From Antrodiella citrinella (lineage: Eukaryota; Basidiomycota; Agaricomycetes; Polyporales; Steccherinaceae): a stretch of DNA of 64,000 nucleotides. Every line of letters starts with the position of its first letter. The stretch's first letter is position 1. A program made the translations under genes and the position numbers. Location of the stretch: contig SGPM01000064.1 in assembly GCA_004802725.1 (NCBI GenBank), positions 1 to 64,000 of the forward strand. Reading direction: 5' to 3'. The notes under the pieces are model-generated. The model was not told the DNA's origin and searched no databases. It worked only from the letters and a program-made list of their open reading frames with translations. This document shows, piece after piece, positions 12,009-24,134 of the stretch.

Positions 12009-14880
12009 CTACAAGACCGTCTTTGCGATCTGCTTCCAGATCGCGAACGGGTTATTGACACTGGGAGGAAGCAATCAATGAATGATCAACCGAGGGAACG
12101 GATGGTGGTGATGTGGGCTCACATATCTGCGGTTAGAGGGAGATTGACGTCCGCCGGGCGGGTCTGCCATTCTGTATACATGATCGTCAACTTCGAAGGT
12201 ATCACGATGGGATTTGCAAGTGAGAACTTGCCTTCAGGTTGGGTGGGATCGACTACGCCGAAACCTAGTCTCCAAGTAATGCCTTGCACGCTGTTGGTCA
12301 AGCTATAGAAAAACGAACCCGGTGATTAACCTTCACCCCTTCCCTCCTTCGAAAAACACGACCACTTACAAATCGGGAGGCGCCAACGTATTGTTCTTCA
12401 ACCCCGTTGTCTATAAGTTCCCAAACCGCAACACATCGTCAGTAAGCCCGTCTGCAGACATTCGCATGCTCGCACCGGTGCTCGGGTGATTCACCTTGAC
12501 TTCGGTATCCATATCCGAGAAATCGGTTGACTGTCCACCGACGGTACCACAGTATTGCTGCTGCACGTCCTTCTTGCCGCCAACGACGACCATCTTGGCG
12601 CCTTCTTTCTTTGCCATCGTGACCTGTGTGTATCAAACGTGAGCATGGAAAGTGATGTGTATTGAGAGGGCCCGTACGCTGAAGAGGGAGCAAGAAGAAG
12701 CGCATCTGCCGTTGCTCACGATAGCCGTCTTCTTGGGATCGAACAACGCTTCGGTAGGAGGGTCTATGTCAAATGGTTGACACTGGTCAGCCATTCTACA
12801 CGCATGCACTGATCAGTATCCCACCCACACAAGTCCTCGGTGTGACAATGCTGCGTACCTAGGACTGAACGCATCTTGTCTGCCATTGATGACTCTCGTC
12901 TGAAGCGGCAGCAGCCAGTCGTGATCAGCAGTGAAGTGTGTGCCGTTGGGGAACTGCCAGTTGAGAGGGTTGAAGTTGAGAAGGCTGAAGGGATCTGCGT
13001 CGTCTTGCACGATGCGCTGAACAATTAGTTGTGCCAGGGGGCCGGCGCGGACCATGGTGTCCAGCCCGGCTTGGGGGAACGTCGTGGATTTCGGTCCAAC
13101 GAGCTAAGGAGTCATGAGATAAACATCATCCGTTTTGAATGACCGGACTCGATCGTTGTGGCGGAACTTACAATGCGATGCAGCCACTGTGAACGTGATG
13201 ATGAGATGAAGAGCAATCCAGGATGTGTGAAGTCAAGACGTACGTGAGCGAGGCAGATGAAACCTCCACCATTACCGGTCTAGTGTCTGTGTAAGCAAGT
13301 GCAGCAGCGCAATGAAAAATACTTCACACTTACCACGTCGACAATCAGCTGTGTGGCTCCTGCAGACTTCAGGCTCTGCAGACCTGAGATCATAGCTTGT
13401 TCAAGCCCGTCGAAAGTCGTGTCCGAGAAGCTCCCAAGTGCCAAGATGCCCGTCTTTTGGTCATCGAGCATAAAGAACTGCGCGACTCCTGCGCTTCCGC
13501 TGACCGGGTTTACGGGTGTCAGGACTGGGGGAAACGCGATGTCTTGTTGACGGGTCGTGTCCAACATCACGTTCAACGCGTGCCGTTGTCGGTCTGCTGG
13601 GCTCACGTTTGGTTGCTGCTGGAACGCGCTGACGAGCGGGTTTTCAGTGGGCTCGTTACGTTTGGCATTATTGACAGATAAATCCGCTCCGTTTGTGCCG
13701 GATTGAGCTACGCAGAGGCTCTGACGGTAAGAGGCTGTATCCGTCCACGTGGTGGTCACTGCTATACGAGAGCGATACGGGAGCTGTGAAAAGTCTTAGC
13801 ATGATACTCTTAGAGGATAGGATGCGGGTCACTTACGGTAATGGTGTCAACGGTTATGCTGTTGTTTCGCTGAATTTCCAACGTCACTGAATCGGCTAGA
13901 GGTAATGACAGCTGTCCAAAATTGCCCATGCTATAGGTGAACCCGGTCGATCCGAGGTTGTATGTTGCGAAGAAACTGCACTAGAAATGAGCGATATATC
14001 CTCGGTCAGTACAGTAGAGTGCACATACGAATTCTGACGAGTTCCGAAACCTTGGAAGGACCCGGTAATGAGCGCGTTGGCGTCCACGGCATCGAACGGA
14101 TCCGCGCCATTGATCTTGAGGACTTTCGCACCAGATAGCTACAGGGAAATTGTTATCACTCCGGTTATTGAGCTACGGTCCCAAAGGCTTACCGAGCTAA
14201 GCTTGCCCTTGAGATTACCAGGTAACGCATCTTGCCATACGCTAAGTTCGTCGGCGAACTCCGCTGAAGCGACAGTGAATGCTTCAGGTGCGATGTGCAC
14301 ATTTTGCGCACCAGAAGTATTTGTCAGAAGAACCAGCGGTGTTGGAACAAAGGTCAAGAACACGGCTGCATGAAAGAATGAGTCTGATTCTTACTATGCC
14401 AAGGAAAGATGACCCTTACAGTCGAAACAACTGTTGATGTAGACACAATGACCATCATTGAGTCTCTTGAGAGTTCGCGACATATCGATATGAAGATCGA
14501 GTTCTGACGCGTAACTTTGAACGCTAATGCGAGCAAAGTCTGCCAGCAGGTCTTCGTGAACGTCCGCGGTGAAGGGCTCCGGAGCACGTTTCTCAAAGTT
14601 GACAGACGTGTGGAAAGCGAGGGTCTTGTTCACGACATCAATGATCTATAGACAGCGAGGTCAGTGGCGTGAAATATACAGAGAAAGATCGTACATTGGT
14701 CTTGATTGCAGGGTCTACCGAGAAGGAAGTAAAACAGGCTCGGACGTCCTTAGGAGCAACCCACTTCTGACCAGCGATAGTAGCACACGGGTCGATGGCC
14801 TTAGTCACAAGGCCACTTGCTGCAAGTGTGGCGAGTGCCCTAGACACCACAAAGCCGAACATCGCCACTTTGAAAAGCAT
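12009..14880 (-). CDS. Secreted S41-family (tail-specific protease/CPAF type) peptidase
   Basis: A large extracellular or lumenal serine-peptidase-like protein of a fungal S41 family. The ATG at 14878-14880 begins a signal peptide (MLFKVAMFGFVVSRALATLA), then DPCATIAGQKWVAP. The N-terminal region includes LNDGHCVYIN and FVPTPLVLL, the middle has LSGAKVLKINGADPFDA (PDZ-like), and the C-terminal core has a predicted Rossmann-like strand GATQLIVDV, GNGGGFICLAH and the Ser-containing IVSNGRCASSC, the likely nucleophile region. The last intron joins NLPLTAD to NNPFAIWKQIAKTVL and a TAG at 12009-12011. There are about a dozen short introns. The protein is about 700 residues. A TATATA lies some 60 bases upstream of the ATG. 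Family placement is good; peptidase activity is not proven. Confidence 0.83.
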
Positions 14881-15599
14881 CGCAGCAGGGAGTGGAGCTT
14901 TCACTAAAGGTTGTGAGTGCAACGACAGCAGACGACAGCAGTATATATGGCATTACAAGTTGCCAAGACCGACATTGTGGTTATTGTTCAAGTATCGCAT
15001 GGCGCAAGTGGCGTAAGTATACAATGGGTGCATGTGGTATACGTTGAGTGACGAGCTCGCTGGGAATAACGAACAATAACGGGCCATCCGCTGGGATAAC
15101 TATAGGAAGAACAAGGGCATCTTGAGCGGCGGAAGCGTCAAGTCAACAGGACTGACGCACTTCTTGCGTATCAGTTACTTCCCTTGTCAATTCCTTCTGT
15201 GTCTCTGTGTCCGATTCAGGGACAACTGCACCCTTCCCAAACTCCCGATGAGAAATCGAGCGATAGTCGAGGCTGAGTGTTCTCTGAGTGTTCTGATCTA
15301 CGAATGGGTACAGGTCGACCTTCCCGTGAGAAGTAAGATGAGTCAAGGATTTGAGCAGATGCGAAGGGAAAGAAGTCAGATGATAGCAATGTTACAAAAC
15401 TCTTGGCTGAACGCGGACACCCGTTTCGTAGACTGTTGCCACGCTTGACGACAGACATCGACGCGATGATGATACGCGTTCTATATGGCGTTAGCAAGTC
15501 AGTGCAACTCCTTTCATCCGCCACATCCTTCTGTTACAATCGCGACAAGCTATTTTCGCGCGTGGACACGTCCATTAACCAATATATAAAGCAGAGTAC
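14881..15599. other. Intergenic space with the S41 peptidase promoter
   Basis: About 720 bases upstream of the S41 gene and downstream of the p24 gene, both on the minus strand. A TATATA element at 14942-14948 is well placed for the S41 start. No coding exon is supported. Confidence 0.5.
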
Positions 15600-16440
15600 T
15601 CAATCAATGAGGTATTTTCGCTTGAAGAATGCTCGTAAGTGGAATATTTGCCACACCCCGAGCCCAACAAGAGCGACCAGAGTGAACCACGCAAATTTCT
15701 GGACACGGTTCTTCGTCGACACTGACAACAGTTAATGAATGACTGCTTATTCATTTGGTGAATACACGCACGATTCGTTGACTGAAACCGCTCTTCGCGC
15801 GTTTTCAAATACTCCAACTCATCGACGATCTCCTTCACGATACCCTCCAGCTTCCTCATCTCGGTTTCCAATGCAGACAAAGATTCTTGATTAGCAATGG
15901 CGCTGTGAGATACGGTAAACGTTAGCATGAGTCGTACCCCTTGACTAGATTCAAATTCACTTGTAGTCAACAGCATCGGCTCCGATGTCTACGTCCAGGT
16001 CAATCACGCGAGCATACGTCTTGCTCGAGGAAGCCGCTAAACAAATGTACCATCAGTATAGACGATTCACAGAGACCAATCAACCACATACTAGTTTCAA
16101 GGTAGTTCCTAAAGCAAACTCCTACATCACCCTCTGTATGGGCTGTGACAGCGAACCGAGATTCCCCTTTGATTCCCTTCTTATGCAAGTATGTGTTCTT
16201 ATCCGCTCCGCCATCCACAATCTCGATGTCAATGCGTTGATCGTCTCCGGGACCGACATTCGCCGTGACAATAATCAGTGCGCCTGGGTGTGCAGCGTTC
16301 CAAATGCACTTTGAAGGAGGATAGCGGTACGCTGGTACTTCAAACTTGATGGCCTGGACTGGGTATGCAAAGATAATGACAGCAGCAAAGAGAAAGAATA
16401 TAGTCTGGAGAGGAGACCGTCGTGGATGTCGTGAAGACAT
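15600..16440 (-). CDS. ERV25: p24-family ER-Golgi cargo receptor (p24-delta, TMED10/Erv25 type)
   Basis: A type I membrane protein of COPII/COPI vesicles that cycles between ER and Golgi. The ATG at 16438-16440 opens a signal peptide with a hydrophobic core (TIFFLFAAVIIFAYPVQAIK). The GOLD domain contains the two conserved cysteines (KCIWNAA and GVCFRN). A coiled-coil stalk follows (ALETEMRKLEGIVKEIVDEL), then one transmembrane helix (FAWFTLVALVGLGVWQIF) and the tail HLRAFFKRKYLID. The FF plus basic-residue tail matches the delta subfamily. Three introns near 16090, 15945 and 15755 keep frame. About 210 residues, the usual length. A second ATG lies upstream in another frame and is not used. 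Confidence 0.92.
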
Positions 16441-16932
16441 GTTGAGGAGGCAGAGTCGTGAGTGTTGTCGTGGTAGACGACTTGCAGAAGTTCGTGGCAG
16501 TGGCACTGGCCCGAAAATAAACAAATATTTATGATAACCCAGATCCGTTGCCGACGGCCCACTGACACCCCGGCTGGTACTGGTAGTAGCGATTCATTTC
16601 ACACTCTCAGCTTGGACGTTGGTGGTTGGAGTTCGACGAAGTGCTGTGATCTTAAGGTGAGCGATATTTGTTGAACACCATCTTATGCGGACGGTTCGAA
16701 AACTCAGATACCTCGCGAGTTGCTAGTTAAATGGCGGAACAGAGCTGGAGCTCAGCTCGGCCCACTCCTGCCGTCATATGGTTATGATACTGCTCTTCCA
16801 AGCACCTGATCAGCACCAGGCAATATATAAGACAGTGAATCGCTGATGATCCCATGATCTTCACTAGTCTCCGTAGCTGACCTTATGAGAGAAGATAGTC
16901 GTTCTCTCATTAAGGATCTTCACGATTTCGCT
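16441..16932. promoter_or_regulatory. Divergent promoter region of the p24 and galactonate dehydratase genes
   Basis: About 490 bases between two diverging start codons. A TATATAA at 16824-16830 lies about 105 bases before the plus-strand ATG. No coding frame is supported. Confidence 0.45.
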
Positions 16933-18521
16933 ATGTCCTCTCCTGCGACCATCGTAAAGCTCGAGGTACGAAATTTGCATGAATTACGACTACCCAGAAA
17001 CCTACTCACTCTGAATGACATAGGTATTCCGCATCCCTCCACGATGGATATTTGTTCGTGTAAAAACTAGTAATGGTATCGTTGGATGGGGCGAGGGAAC
17101 CCTCGAGGGTCATACGGAAACTGTAGAAGGTGCTTTCGATGCCCTTCGAGAGCAATTTATCGGCTGGGATGCCGACAAGATTCAGGATATCTGGCAACAT
17201 GCCTATAGATCCAAATTTTACCGTGGTGGTCCTGTTTTGATGGTGAATCTCTGAATTTATCTGCCGAACACCGTATGCTCAAAGTCAGACTTTTAGTCCG
17301 CCCTGTCAGGGCTCGACATTGCTTTGTGGGATATCAAAGGCAAGAAGCTCGGAGTGCCTGTGTGGCAGCTTCTGGGTGGTAAGGTCAGAGATAGGGTCAA
17401 AGTATACGGCTGGATTGGCGGCGACACTCCCGCAGATGTCGTCAGTGGTGCAACCGTTCGAAAAGAGCAAGGATTCACGGCGGTGAAAATGAACGGAACA
17501 GGTTTGTATGCACTGTCGATCAGTTTTGGGCTGTTTCAAATGTTTCCTAGGCTCCATCGACTGGATCGACTCTCCAAGGCTACTCGAGGACACCGTACAA
17601 CGTGTGCAAGCTGTCCGGTCTCTCGGACTTGATGTCGGTGTGGATTTCCACGGTCGTGTCCACAAAGGAATGGCAAAACAGCTCGCCAGACGTTTGGAAC
17701 CTCTTCAGCCGATGTTTATCGAAGGTAAGAGATCTTTACGGAAGCCTAAACTGACATTTCAATCCTGACATTCTGCCAGAGCCCCTCCTTCCCACTCAGC
17801 CGGAAGAAATTGCAGACCTGTCTCGCCTCGTCTCGATACCTATCGCTCTTGGGGAACGTCTCTATACTAGGACTGATTATAGACCCTACTTGGAACTCCG
17901 AGCAATCGATATCGCACAACCAGATGTGAGTCGTGTGTCGCATTTTGGTCTGGCTGGTTGACTCATTCATCCACACAGGTCGCTCACTGCGGTGGAATCA
18001 GTGAACTCCACAGACTTGCTTCTTACACAGAAACATATGACGTGGCTTTGGCACCGCACTGTCCTATAGGACCTATTGCTCTTGCCGCCTGCATACAGGT
18101 AGATCTTGCAGCGCCGAATTGTACGTACTCTCCTCTCCGTCTGCCCATTCCGATTCTTACGGACTGTGGCCCAGTTGTCATCCAAGAGATGAGTTGGCAG
18201 GTGCGCTAAGATCATATATTCGTGCGATTAGACTCATCTGATGCTCTACAGATTCATTATAACAAAGGTGCTGATCTCTTCACCTACCTCAAAGACTCGT
18301 CCGTCTTCGCTATCCAGAATGGATACATCGAAGCTTTGAGCGGTAAGTCAATTCTTACCCCGCGTTACCTGTGCCTTAACACAATACCTTCCACAGGTCC
18401 CGGTCTTGGCATAGAGATCAACGAAGAGTTAGTAAGAGAAACAGCCGCCGGGTACAAGGGACAGAAAGCTTGGAGGAATGACATATTTCACGGTCCAGAT
18501 GGGGCTTTCAGGGAATGGTAG
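16933..18521 (+). CDS. dgoD: D-galactonate dehydratase-like enzyme (enolase superfamily, MR/MLE group)
   Basis: Expected to dehydrate a sugar acid (D-galactonate to 2-keto-3-deoxygalactonate) in the cytosol. The ATG at 16933 and a first intron after KLE give the classic start [16 protein letters not shown], then [18 protein letters not shown] and [20 protein letters not shown]. Catalytic and metal residues are visible: DFHGRVH (Asp/His), FIEEPL (Glu), ALGERLYTR (Glu), IAQPD (Asp) and the acid/base His in [13 protein letters not shown]. It ends GPDGAFREW with TAG at 18519-18521. About 385 residues, equal to bacterial DgoD. About nine introns of 50-60 nt show that it is a nuclear gene. The close likeness to the bacterial DgoD subgroup, rather than to fungal L-galactonate dehydratase, is notable; the exact substrate is inferred. 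Confidence 0.88.
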
Positions 18522-18653
18522 AAGTAGGTGAATACTTTCTACAGCAACATAAACAACATGAGCTGATATATCTATAAACAGATTATAATCCTGTGAATAA
18601 CGTTGCAAATGACAATCAATAATCCCCCCTCCCCCCCAATTCACGTGTCATGA

Positions 18654-19767
18654 CTATGTGTCCTGACTAGCTTCCTCCAGACCACGCCTCCATAATGGCG
18701 AATCTGGACCTGTAAGAGTCTTCTTGGGCATCGTATTCGCATCTGGATAGCACAACGGGTCGTTGGCCAATCTCTCCAGAAGCTCGTCCAAGGCATAGCC
18801 TGACATCCTGACATACGCTTCTCGCGCCTTTATTGCCCATTGTATCGCACTGTCGCAGTCTCCAGACGCAGCGCAGAGATGGAAGCCGAAGAAGTAGAGC
18901 ACAGCTTCATACATCGGCAAGCCTTCTTTGTCAATGCAATCCAATGCATGTTGTATCTGTGCACCTTTGGTCATGACACCGGCCTGTGTTCGTTCTTTGC
19001 AGCCCACTCACCTCGCGAAGGCCCTCGTGGGCATCCTTACACTTGCCGCCAAAGTGCCGGTCAAGGGTATCTCGTACTGTCCTTCTCCGGTTGTCACTAG
19101 CATCCAGCTCCGCTCCAGTCAGAGAGCACGCCTCACATCGGCATTTGAACCAGTACTTCTCCATCAACTGCTGCTGTCTTCGCCTTCGGGACTGCAGCAA
19201 ATCGATGTACGATCGGCAGAGCTCGTCCTTGTAGGCGATGTCGCGAGTGGCTCGCAGTTCGATTTGGTGAACCCAGTCGACCCATTGCACATGCACGTTC
19301 GGTTTGCAGGAATGGTTGATCCTGCTGCAGAAGAAGAATATGCCTTCTTTATCTGGTAGGCTTCCAGACGTGATGTCACCGCCGCACGGAATAGCGTTTG
19401 TTGTAAATATCCCCAGTTCCTTCGTGATCTCCTCCGTCTCGTCCCAACAGTTAAAGAACTCGTAGAACTTCGTTTGATACTCGGGTTCACATTGCATAAG
19501 AGCTCCAAGGATTATCAATTGACCGCGCACTATGGGCAGGGTGAAAATCGGGGCCTCGGCGAGGATGAAATGTCCCATTGGCATATCTTCCTGAGCAGAC
19601 ACTGCTACGCCCTTCCCTTTCAGCGGTCTGACGTCAATCTTCGGGACATCTGAGACCGGCGTGAACATCTGAATTCTCCGACAGGAGCTCTGACTCGGAG
19701 AGTACATACAGTGTTTCCTGCCGGGCATCAGCACATACATCGCGTCGGACACTGTTGCCGCGGCCAT
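18654..19767 (-). CDS. SET-domain protein (SMYD-like, no MYND finger), copy 1
   Basis: A putative protein-lysine methyltransferase. After a short N-terminal stretch (ATG at 19765-19767) comes a SET domain: VRPLKGKGVAVSAQ, then the cofactor-site motif RINHSCKPNVHVQW (NHSCxPN), KDELCRSY, and a post-SET cluster FKCRCEACSL. The C-terminal part is helical. One intron splits the gene: the donor follows GLRE at 19011. I place the acceptor at 18957 (55 nt) so that GLRE joins IQHALDCID, because this aligns with the paralogue at 20.7-21.8 kb; a nearer AG would give only 28 nt. The stop TAG is at 18654-18656. About 350 residues. Targets are unknown. Confidence 0.82.
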
Positions 19768-20734
19768 TGTAACCCAAGTCGCCTTGCAGATAATCTACTC
19801 GATGGCGGCGCAACTTTAACACGAGTCATTAGATTCGTGGACTGGCTGGGTACACTTTTTTGTATGGGTCTTACCTAGGAGGTCCCTACCAAAGCTGGGG
19901 ATGACTCTTGATTGAAGAAACTCCTGCCAATGGAACAGAAAATACAAGAGCAAATACAAGTCTTTGAACCTCAGGATTCGAGCGGTACTTATGCTTCAGG
20001 GTCGGCGGGTCGACGTCGCGCGTCAGCCCGGCAGCATTCACTCAGACTGTCTGACTGTGCGCAATAAACTTCCGGCCTCGACTAACGTGTCAACGTGTCC
20101 GATGTTCATGGGTAAAAATATCACCGTTTCTGGGAGTAATTATCGACGAGAGAGCGCAGCCTAGACCTTACTCGCTTTAAAAGGTGCCAAAAAATTCGGC
20201 GGAGAGAGCAAGTTATGTTGTCGGGGTGAGCACGGCAATTGGAAGCAGGGTCACCCTTGTATTGCCAGTGTGGATGTGTATGAGTAGCAGCGATTTATAT
20301 CCGAGTCGATCACTGAACATATTCGCGGGAAGCAGACATCGAGCGCTGGATTGGATTAACGGATGCACGTACATATGTACAGATGATCCACGAACCAGAG
20401 GGTTGTTCATATGGAGCAGTCATAAGATGGAATACAACACGACTCGGAACATACCATGGGAAGAGTATCCAGAGGGTAGGTAGTATGAAACGAGAAATCA
20501 AAGGTGACAGGACGATTCCAGACAAAGTTATGATTCGACCCAATAAAGCAGCGAGGACCTCTACATTTCAACGCGGAGGGCAGAGTCAAATCAGCTTGAA
20601 TGATGAATCGGCGAATGATCCGACTCTGTGCAAGGCAAGACCACCTGGCAATAGGAAGACTCATTAACCGCGACCACCGTCAAGCTCGGCGGACATGCTC
20701 ACCATGAACACGATCGAGCAAAAATTGCACCAGA
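19768..20734. other. Intergenic spacer between the two SET genes
   Basis: About 970 bases with no supported exon. It should hold the promoter of SET copy 1 and the 3' UTR of copy 2. Confidence 0.5.
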
Positions 20735-21836
20735 TCATTCGTCCATTGGACCACAAAGAGTGGCTTTCGGCAACACCCCCGCCAAATCATGAGAGCGTGG
20801 ATTCGCCCACAACATCTTGAACGTCCTCGCGACATCACTGTCTGGGCCTGACGTTCCACAGGAAATCTCCCAAGCCCTGCGAATCCATGCCTTTGCACTG
20901 GCAAAGTCGGATACCTATTAGACTCGAATGAGACAACGACAACATATTGACGCATCCGAGCCACGTACCATGATACAAAACTGGAAGGCATCGTAGCAGA
21001 AGGAGGACTCAAAGTGTACGAGTCTCTCCTCTCTCAAGAGGCGAAGAGCAATCTTGATCTATACAGAGCGAGCGTCAGTAACATGGAGCTTTCATCTCAT
21101 TGAATTTTATGGACACCGTTCTGACCTTACGCATACCAAGAGTGGGCTCGTTTCCACAGCGAGACACTTCGTCGAAAAGCCGTACGATCGTCGACCTTCT
21201 TTCATCGCTAGCTTTCGATTGCTCCTCATCCAGCTCACAGACCTCGCATCTACATTCAAAACTCCGTTCTTCCATGATTTCTTCCCGGCGCTGTTCTCGC
21301 GTGCCAAGAACGTCGCAATAGTTGAGACACAACTCCTCTCCTTCCTCCACGTCGCGCACTGTACGGAAGAACATAGCGTGGAGTACGGGGTCCCAACATT
21401 TGCCCACGTTCGGTGCACACGACGAGTTAAAGCGCGAGGCAAGCAAGAATATGCCTGCCTGCTCCTGCCCGGGCTCTTGCTCACTGCTTGGGAGATAGAG
21501 CGCGTTTGACTCAAATATCCCTAGAGCAGGAAGAAGGCGTCCATTACGAGAATTCGAAAGGGCGAAGAAATGTTGTTGCTCTTCTCTGGAGCAGCCAGTC
21601 AGTGCGACAAGGATAGATGAGTTCGACAAGGGAGTCGGGAGGATGAGCAGTGGGCACTCCGCTAGAAGGAGTTCTCCCCGCTTGATTGCTCTGACCGCAA
21701 CCAGTCCTTTTCCCTTGTGAGGAACATCTTGGACACAGAAGGCCTCCTCCTCGCTTTCTTGGATGTCAGAAACGGAGTTCGCTGAGTGTACAGAAACCTG
21801 GGATGTTTTGGCCTCAGGCGTTGAAGCGTAATCCAT
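20735..21836 (-). CDS. SET-domain protein (SMYD-like), copy 2
   Basis: A tandem paralogue of the gene at 18.7-19.8 kb, on the same strand. The SET core reads CVQDVPHKGKGLVAVRAIKR, then SRFNSSCAPNVGKCW, GEELCLNYCDVLG and the post-SET FECRCEVCEL. Two introns keep frame: GMRK joins IKIALRLLREE, and QFCIM joins VSDFASAKAWIRRAWEI. The stop TGA is at 20735-20737. The usual NHSC motif reads NSSC here, so the conserved His is lost; activity may be altered. I chose the ATG at 21834-21836 because the frame upstream has no other ATG, but an unseen 5' exon is possible. Function is inferred from the domain only. Confidence 0.78.
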
Positions 21837-22407
21837 GCTGCTGGTCGATGAAGGAGAAAGAGTGGATGCAAGGCCGCGAGGGCGTGGACTGCTTGAAGTG
21901 GTCGAGTGAACTTCTAGATACCAGTGTTCCAAACACGTGTGCAGTGCTTACTCTCCTCCGTCCTCAGTGATGCATCTGGAATCGGTGGAACCAATAGTCA
22001 ATAGACTGGAAGCAATGAAGAAAGCTGCAGGAAGATGTCACTTACTTCGACCAAGGAGGGAATATACTGACAGAACTGCCTTAACGTGATCTATCGAAGC
22101 AGGTCCTCGACTTCGAAACAGTCTAGACACCTGATTTTGCGGTACTTCTCATGCCTGTTTGCATCTGAGGACCAAGCACGGCCCTACAGAAGGATATGCT
22201 TGGGACATACAGCATCTACGTAGTGGCAGATGGTTCGCGTTCCGGAATCCGGGGTCCGCAGGTTTCTTAACCTGGGAAAAATGGTTAACAAATTCATTTG
22301 GACACGATAACCTCGCAGGGGTCGACCTCTGTCCGTTGCCAACAGATTGTACTCAGACGACCGTGTACACCAACTTTCCCCTGTAATTGCACATCTTTTT
22401 GACAGCC
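21837..22407. promoter_or_regulatory. Divergent promoter region, SET copy 2 and SRRM1
   Basis: About 570 bases between two diverging starts. No coding exon is supported, and no clear TATA box was noted. Confidence 0.4.
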
Positions 22408-24134
22408 ATGGCGGACGCTGGTAAGTCCTAGAATGTACAGACCCTCTACATCCAATCTGACTGTCGTACAGGTTTCTTCAAAGGTACATCGGCAGACCAA
22501 GATCGGCGGTTCTCCGACAAAGAGCTCAAGCTCTTGAAGTCCATGAAATTCCCGCCAGAGTTTGACAAGAAGGTGCGGCACATAGTATTTATGCAAAACC
22601 CGTACCATCCTAATGAGCAAGTCGTTCATTGCAGGTCGACATGCGAAAGGTCAACTTGCAAGTCATTCGGCCTTGGGTTGTCAAGAAGGTCATTGAATTA
22701 GTAGGTTTCGAAGACGAAGTTGTCGTTGAATATGCAATGGGTCTGCTTGAGGATGATGTGCAACCGGTACGTAGTCGTGTTTGTACCGCCCAATGTCTTG
22801 TCAAGCTCACTTTTTCGTCAGACTCCTGATCCCAGGAAGATGCAGATCAACCTTACAGGCTTTTTGACGACCGACACTCCAACATTCATGACTGCGCTAT
22901 GGACACTCTTGTTAGAAGCACAAGAGAGCCCAGCGGGTGTGCCAAAGACGTTTGTGGAAGAGAAGAAGGCAGAAATGCGACAGGCTAGGGCAGGTGACAC
23001 CCGTGCTATCGAAGAACGAGACCGACGTGCTCGTCTTGATGAAATACGCGCTAGCGAGCGCGACGGTCGTCCAGGTGGTCGCGGTCGTGGTAGGGGTCGA
23101 GGCCGAGGCCGAGGAGGCTTTGACGATGATAGAGGCGGTCGTACTCGTGACAGTGGTTGGGGCAGTCGAGGAGGTGGGGGCGGGGTGAGTTTTATTTTCG
23201 CCCATAACACGAAGCTCAAGACTCACAACGTGTCTTCAGCGACCAAGCTATAGAAGGAGTCCGTCTCCCAGAAGGCCATCACCGCCGCCTCGTCGACGTG
23301 CTGCTTCAGGCTCACCCGAAATGAGTACTCGAAGCTCACGGTCTCGATCGCCACCGGGACGCCGCTATCGTTCACGCTCCCCGCCGCCTCCTCCCCGCTC
23401 TACATCTCCCCGACATGTCAGGAACCGTGGGTCTCGTTCACCGCGCCGGAGGTCACATTCACGCTCTCGTTCTCCACTGCCCACAAAAGGACGTAGACGA
23501 CCACGATCGCCTTCTTTTTCGCCCCGACGCAGGAGTCGAAGCCCTCCACCTCGCCGCCGCAGGCTCTCTCGCTCTCGCTCACCCTCAGGGACTCCCCCTT
23601 ATCGTGGAGCCAGACGTGGAAGTCCCAGTCGGAGTCGATCATCCCCAAGAAGGCGGAGAAGACGCAGTCCCTCCATAAGCCGTAGTCGTTCTCCACGCCG
23701 AAGGGATGGTGACAGGAATCGCGGTGGTAGGGGTGGTGACAGGAATCGCGGTGGTAGAAGACGGAGTAAATCCAGGAGCTCAAGTCGCACTCTGGGTGAT
23801 GACGCTTCTCGCCGACCTGGTTCTTTTTCAACGAAACCGCCTCAGGCCGAAGACCCCAAGATCGATATTGACGGGAAGGGGAAAGCGCCTGAATTAAAGA
23901 TCAAGGGTCAAGCTGAACTCGAGAAACAAAAAAGTAAGTTGGACGAAGAGGATCATGATGAGGTGTGTTTCCTTACCTGTTGAGAAGTTCATCTCACTGA
24001 CAAATACCATCCAGGCGATGCCAGACCAGAGTGAACTTGAAAAGAGAGAGAGCGAATTGAAAGAACGCGCACTGCGCAACAAGGTGGTTAGGACCCGGAA
24101 ACCCAGCGCCAATCCCACCGGGGGCTCTCAGTGA
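22408..24134 (+). CDS. SRRM1: PWI-domain Ser/Arg-rich splicing coactivator (SRRM1/SRm160-like)
   Basis: A nuclear splicing coactivator that binds RNA through its PWI domain and bridges SR proteins and snRNPs. The ATG at 22408 starts MADAGFFKGTSADQD. The PWI domain lies in residues of about 25-110 (KKVDMRKVNLQVIRPWVV, DEVVVEYAMGLL, QINLTGFL). A charged helix (EEKKAEMRQ) and an RG/RGG-rich block follow, and then a long RS domain with dozens of RS/SP dipeptides, for example RSRSPPGRRYRSRSP. The C-terminal tail is charged and ends SANPTGGSQ, with TGA at 24132-24134. Introns at about 22422-22470, 22575-22634, 22768-22820, 23184-23240 and 23963-24014 keep frame. An imperfect internal repeat near 23.70-23.76 kb encodes a duplicated RNRGGRGGD-like unit. 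Confidence 0.92.

Noticed and set aside
18957..19011. A 28-nt intron in SET copy 1, using the first AG after the donor
   Set aside because: It is too short, and the 55-nt choice also keeps frame and aligns the junction (GLRE to IQHALD) with the paralogue (GMRK to IKIALR).
20184..20667. Frames of 94-99 codons between the SET genes
   Set aside because: No proper start, motif or splice context.
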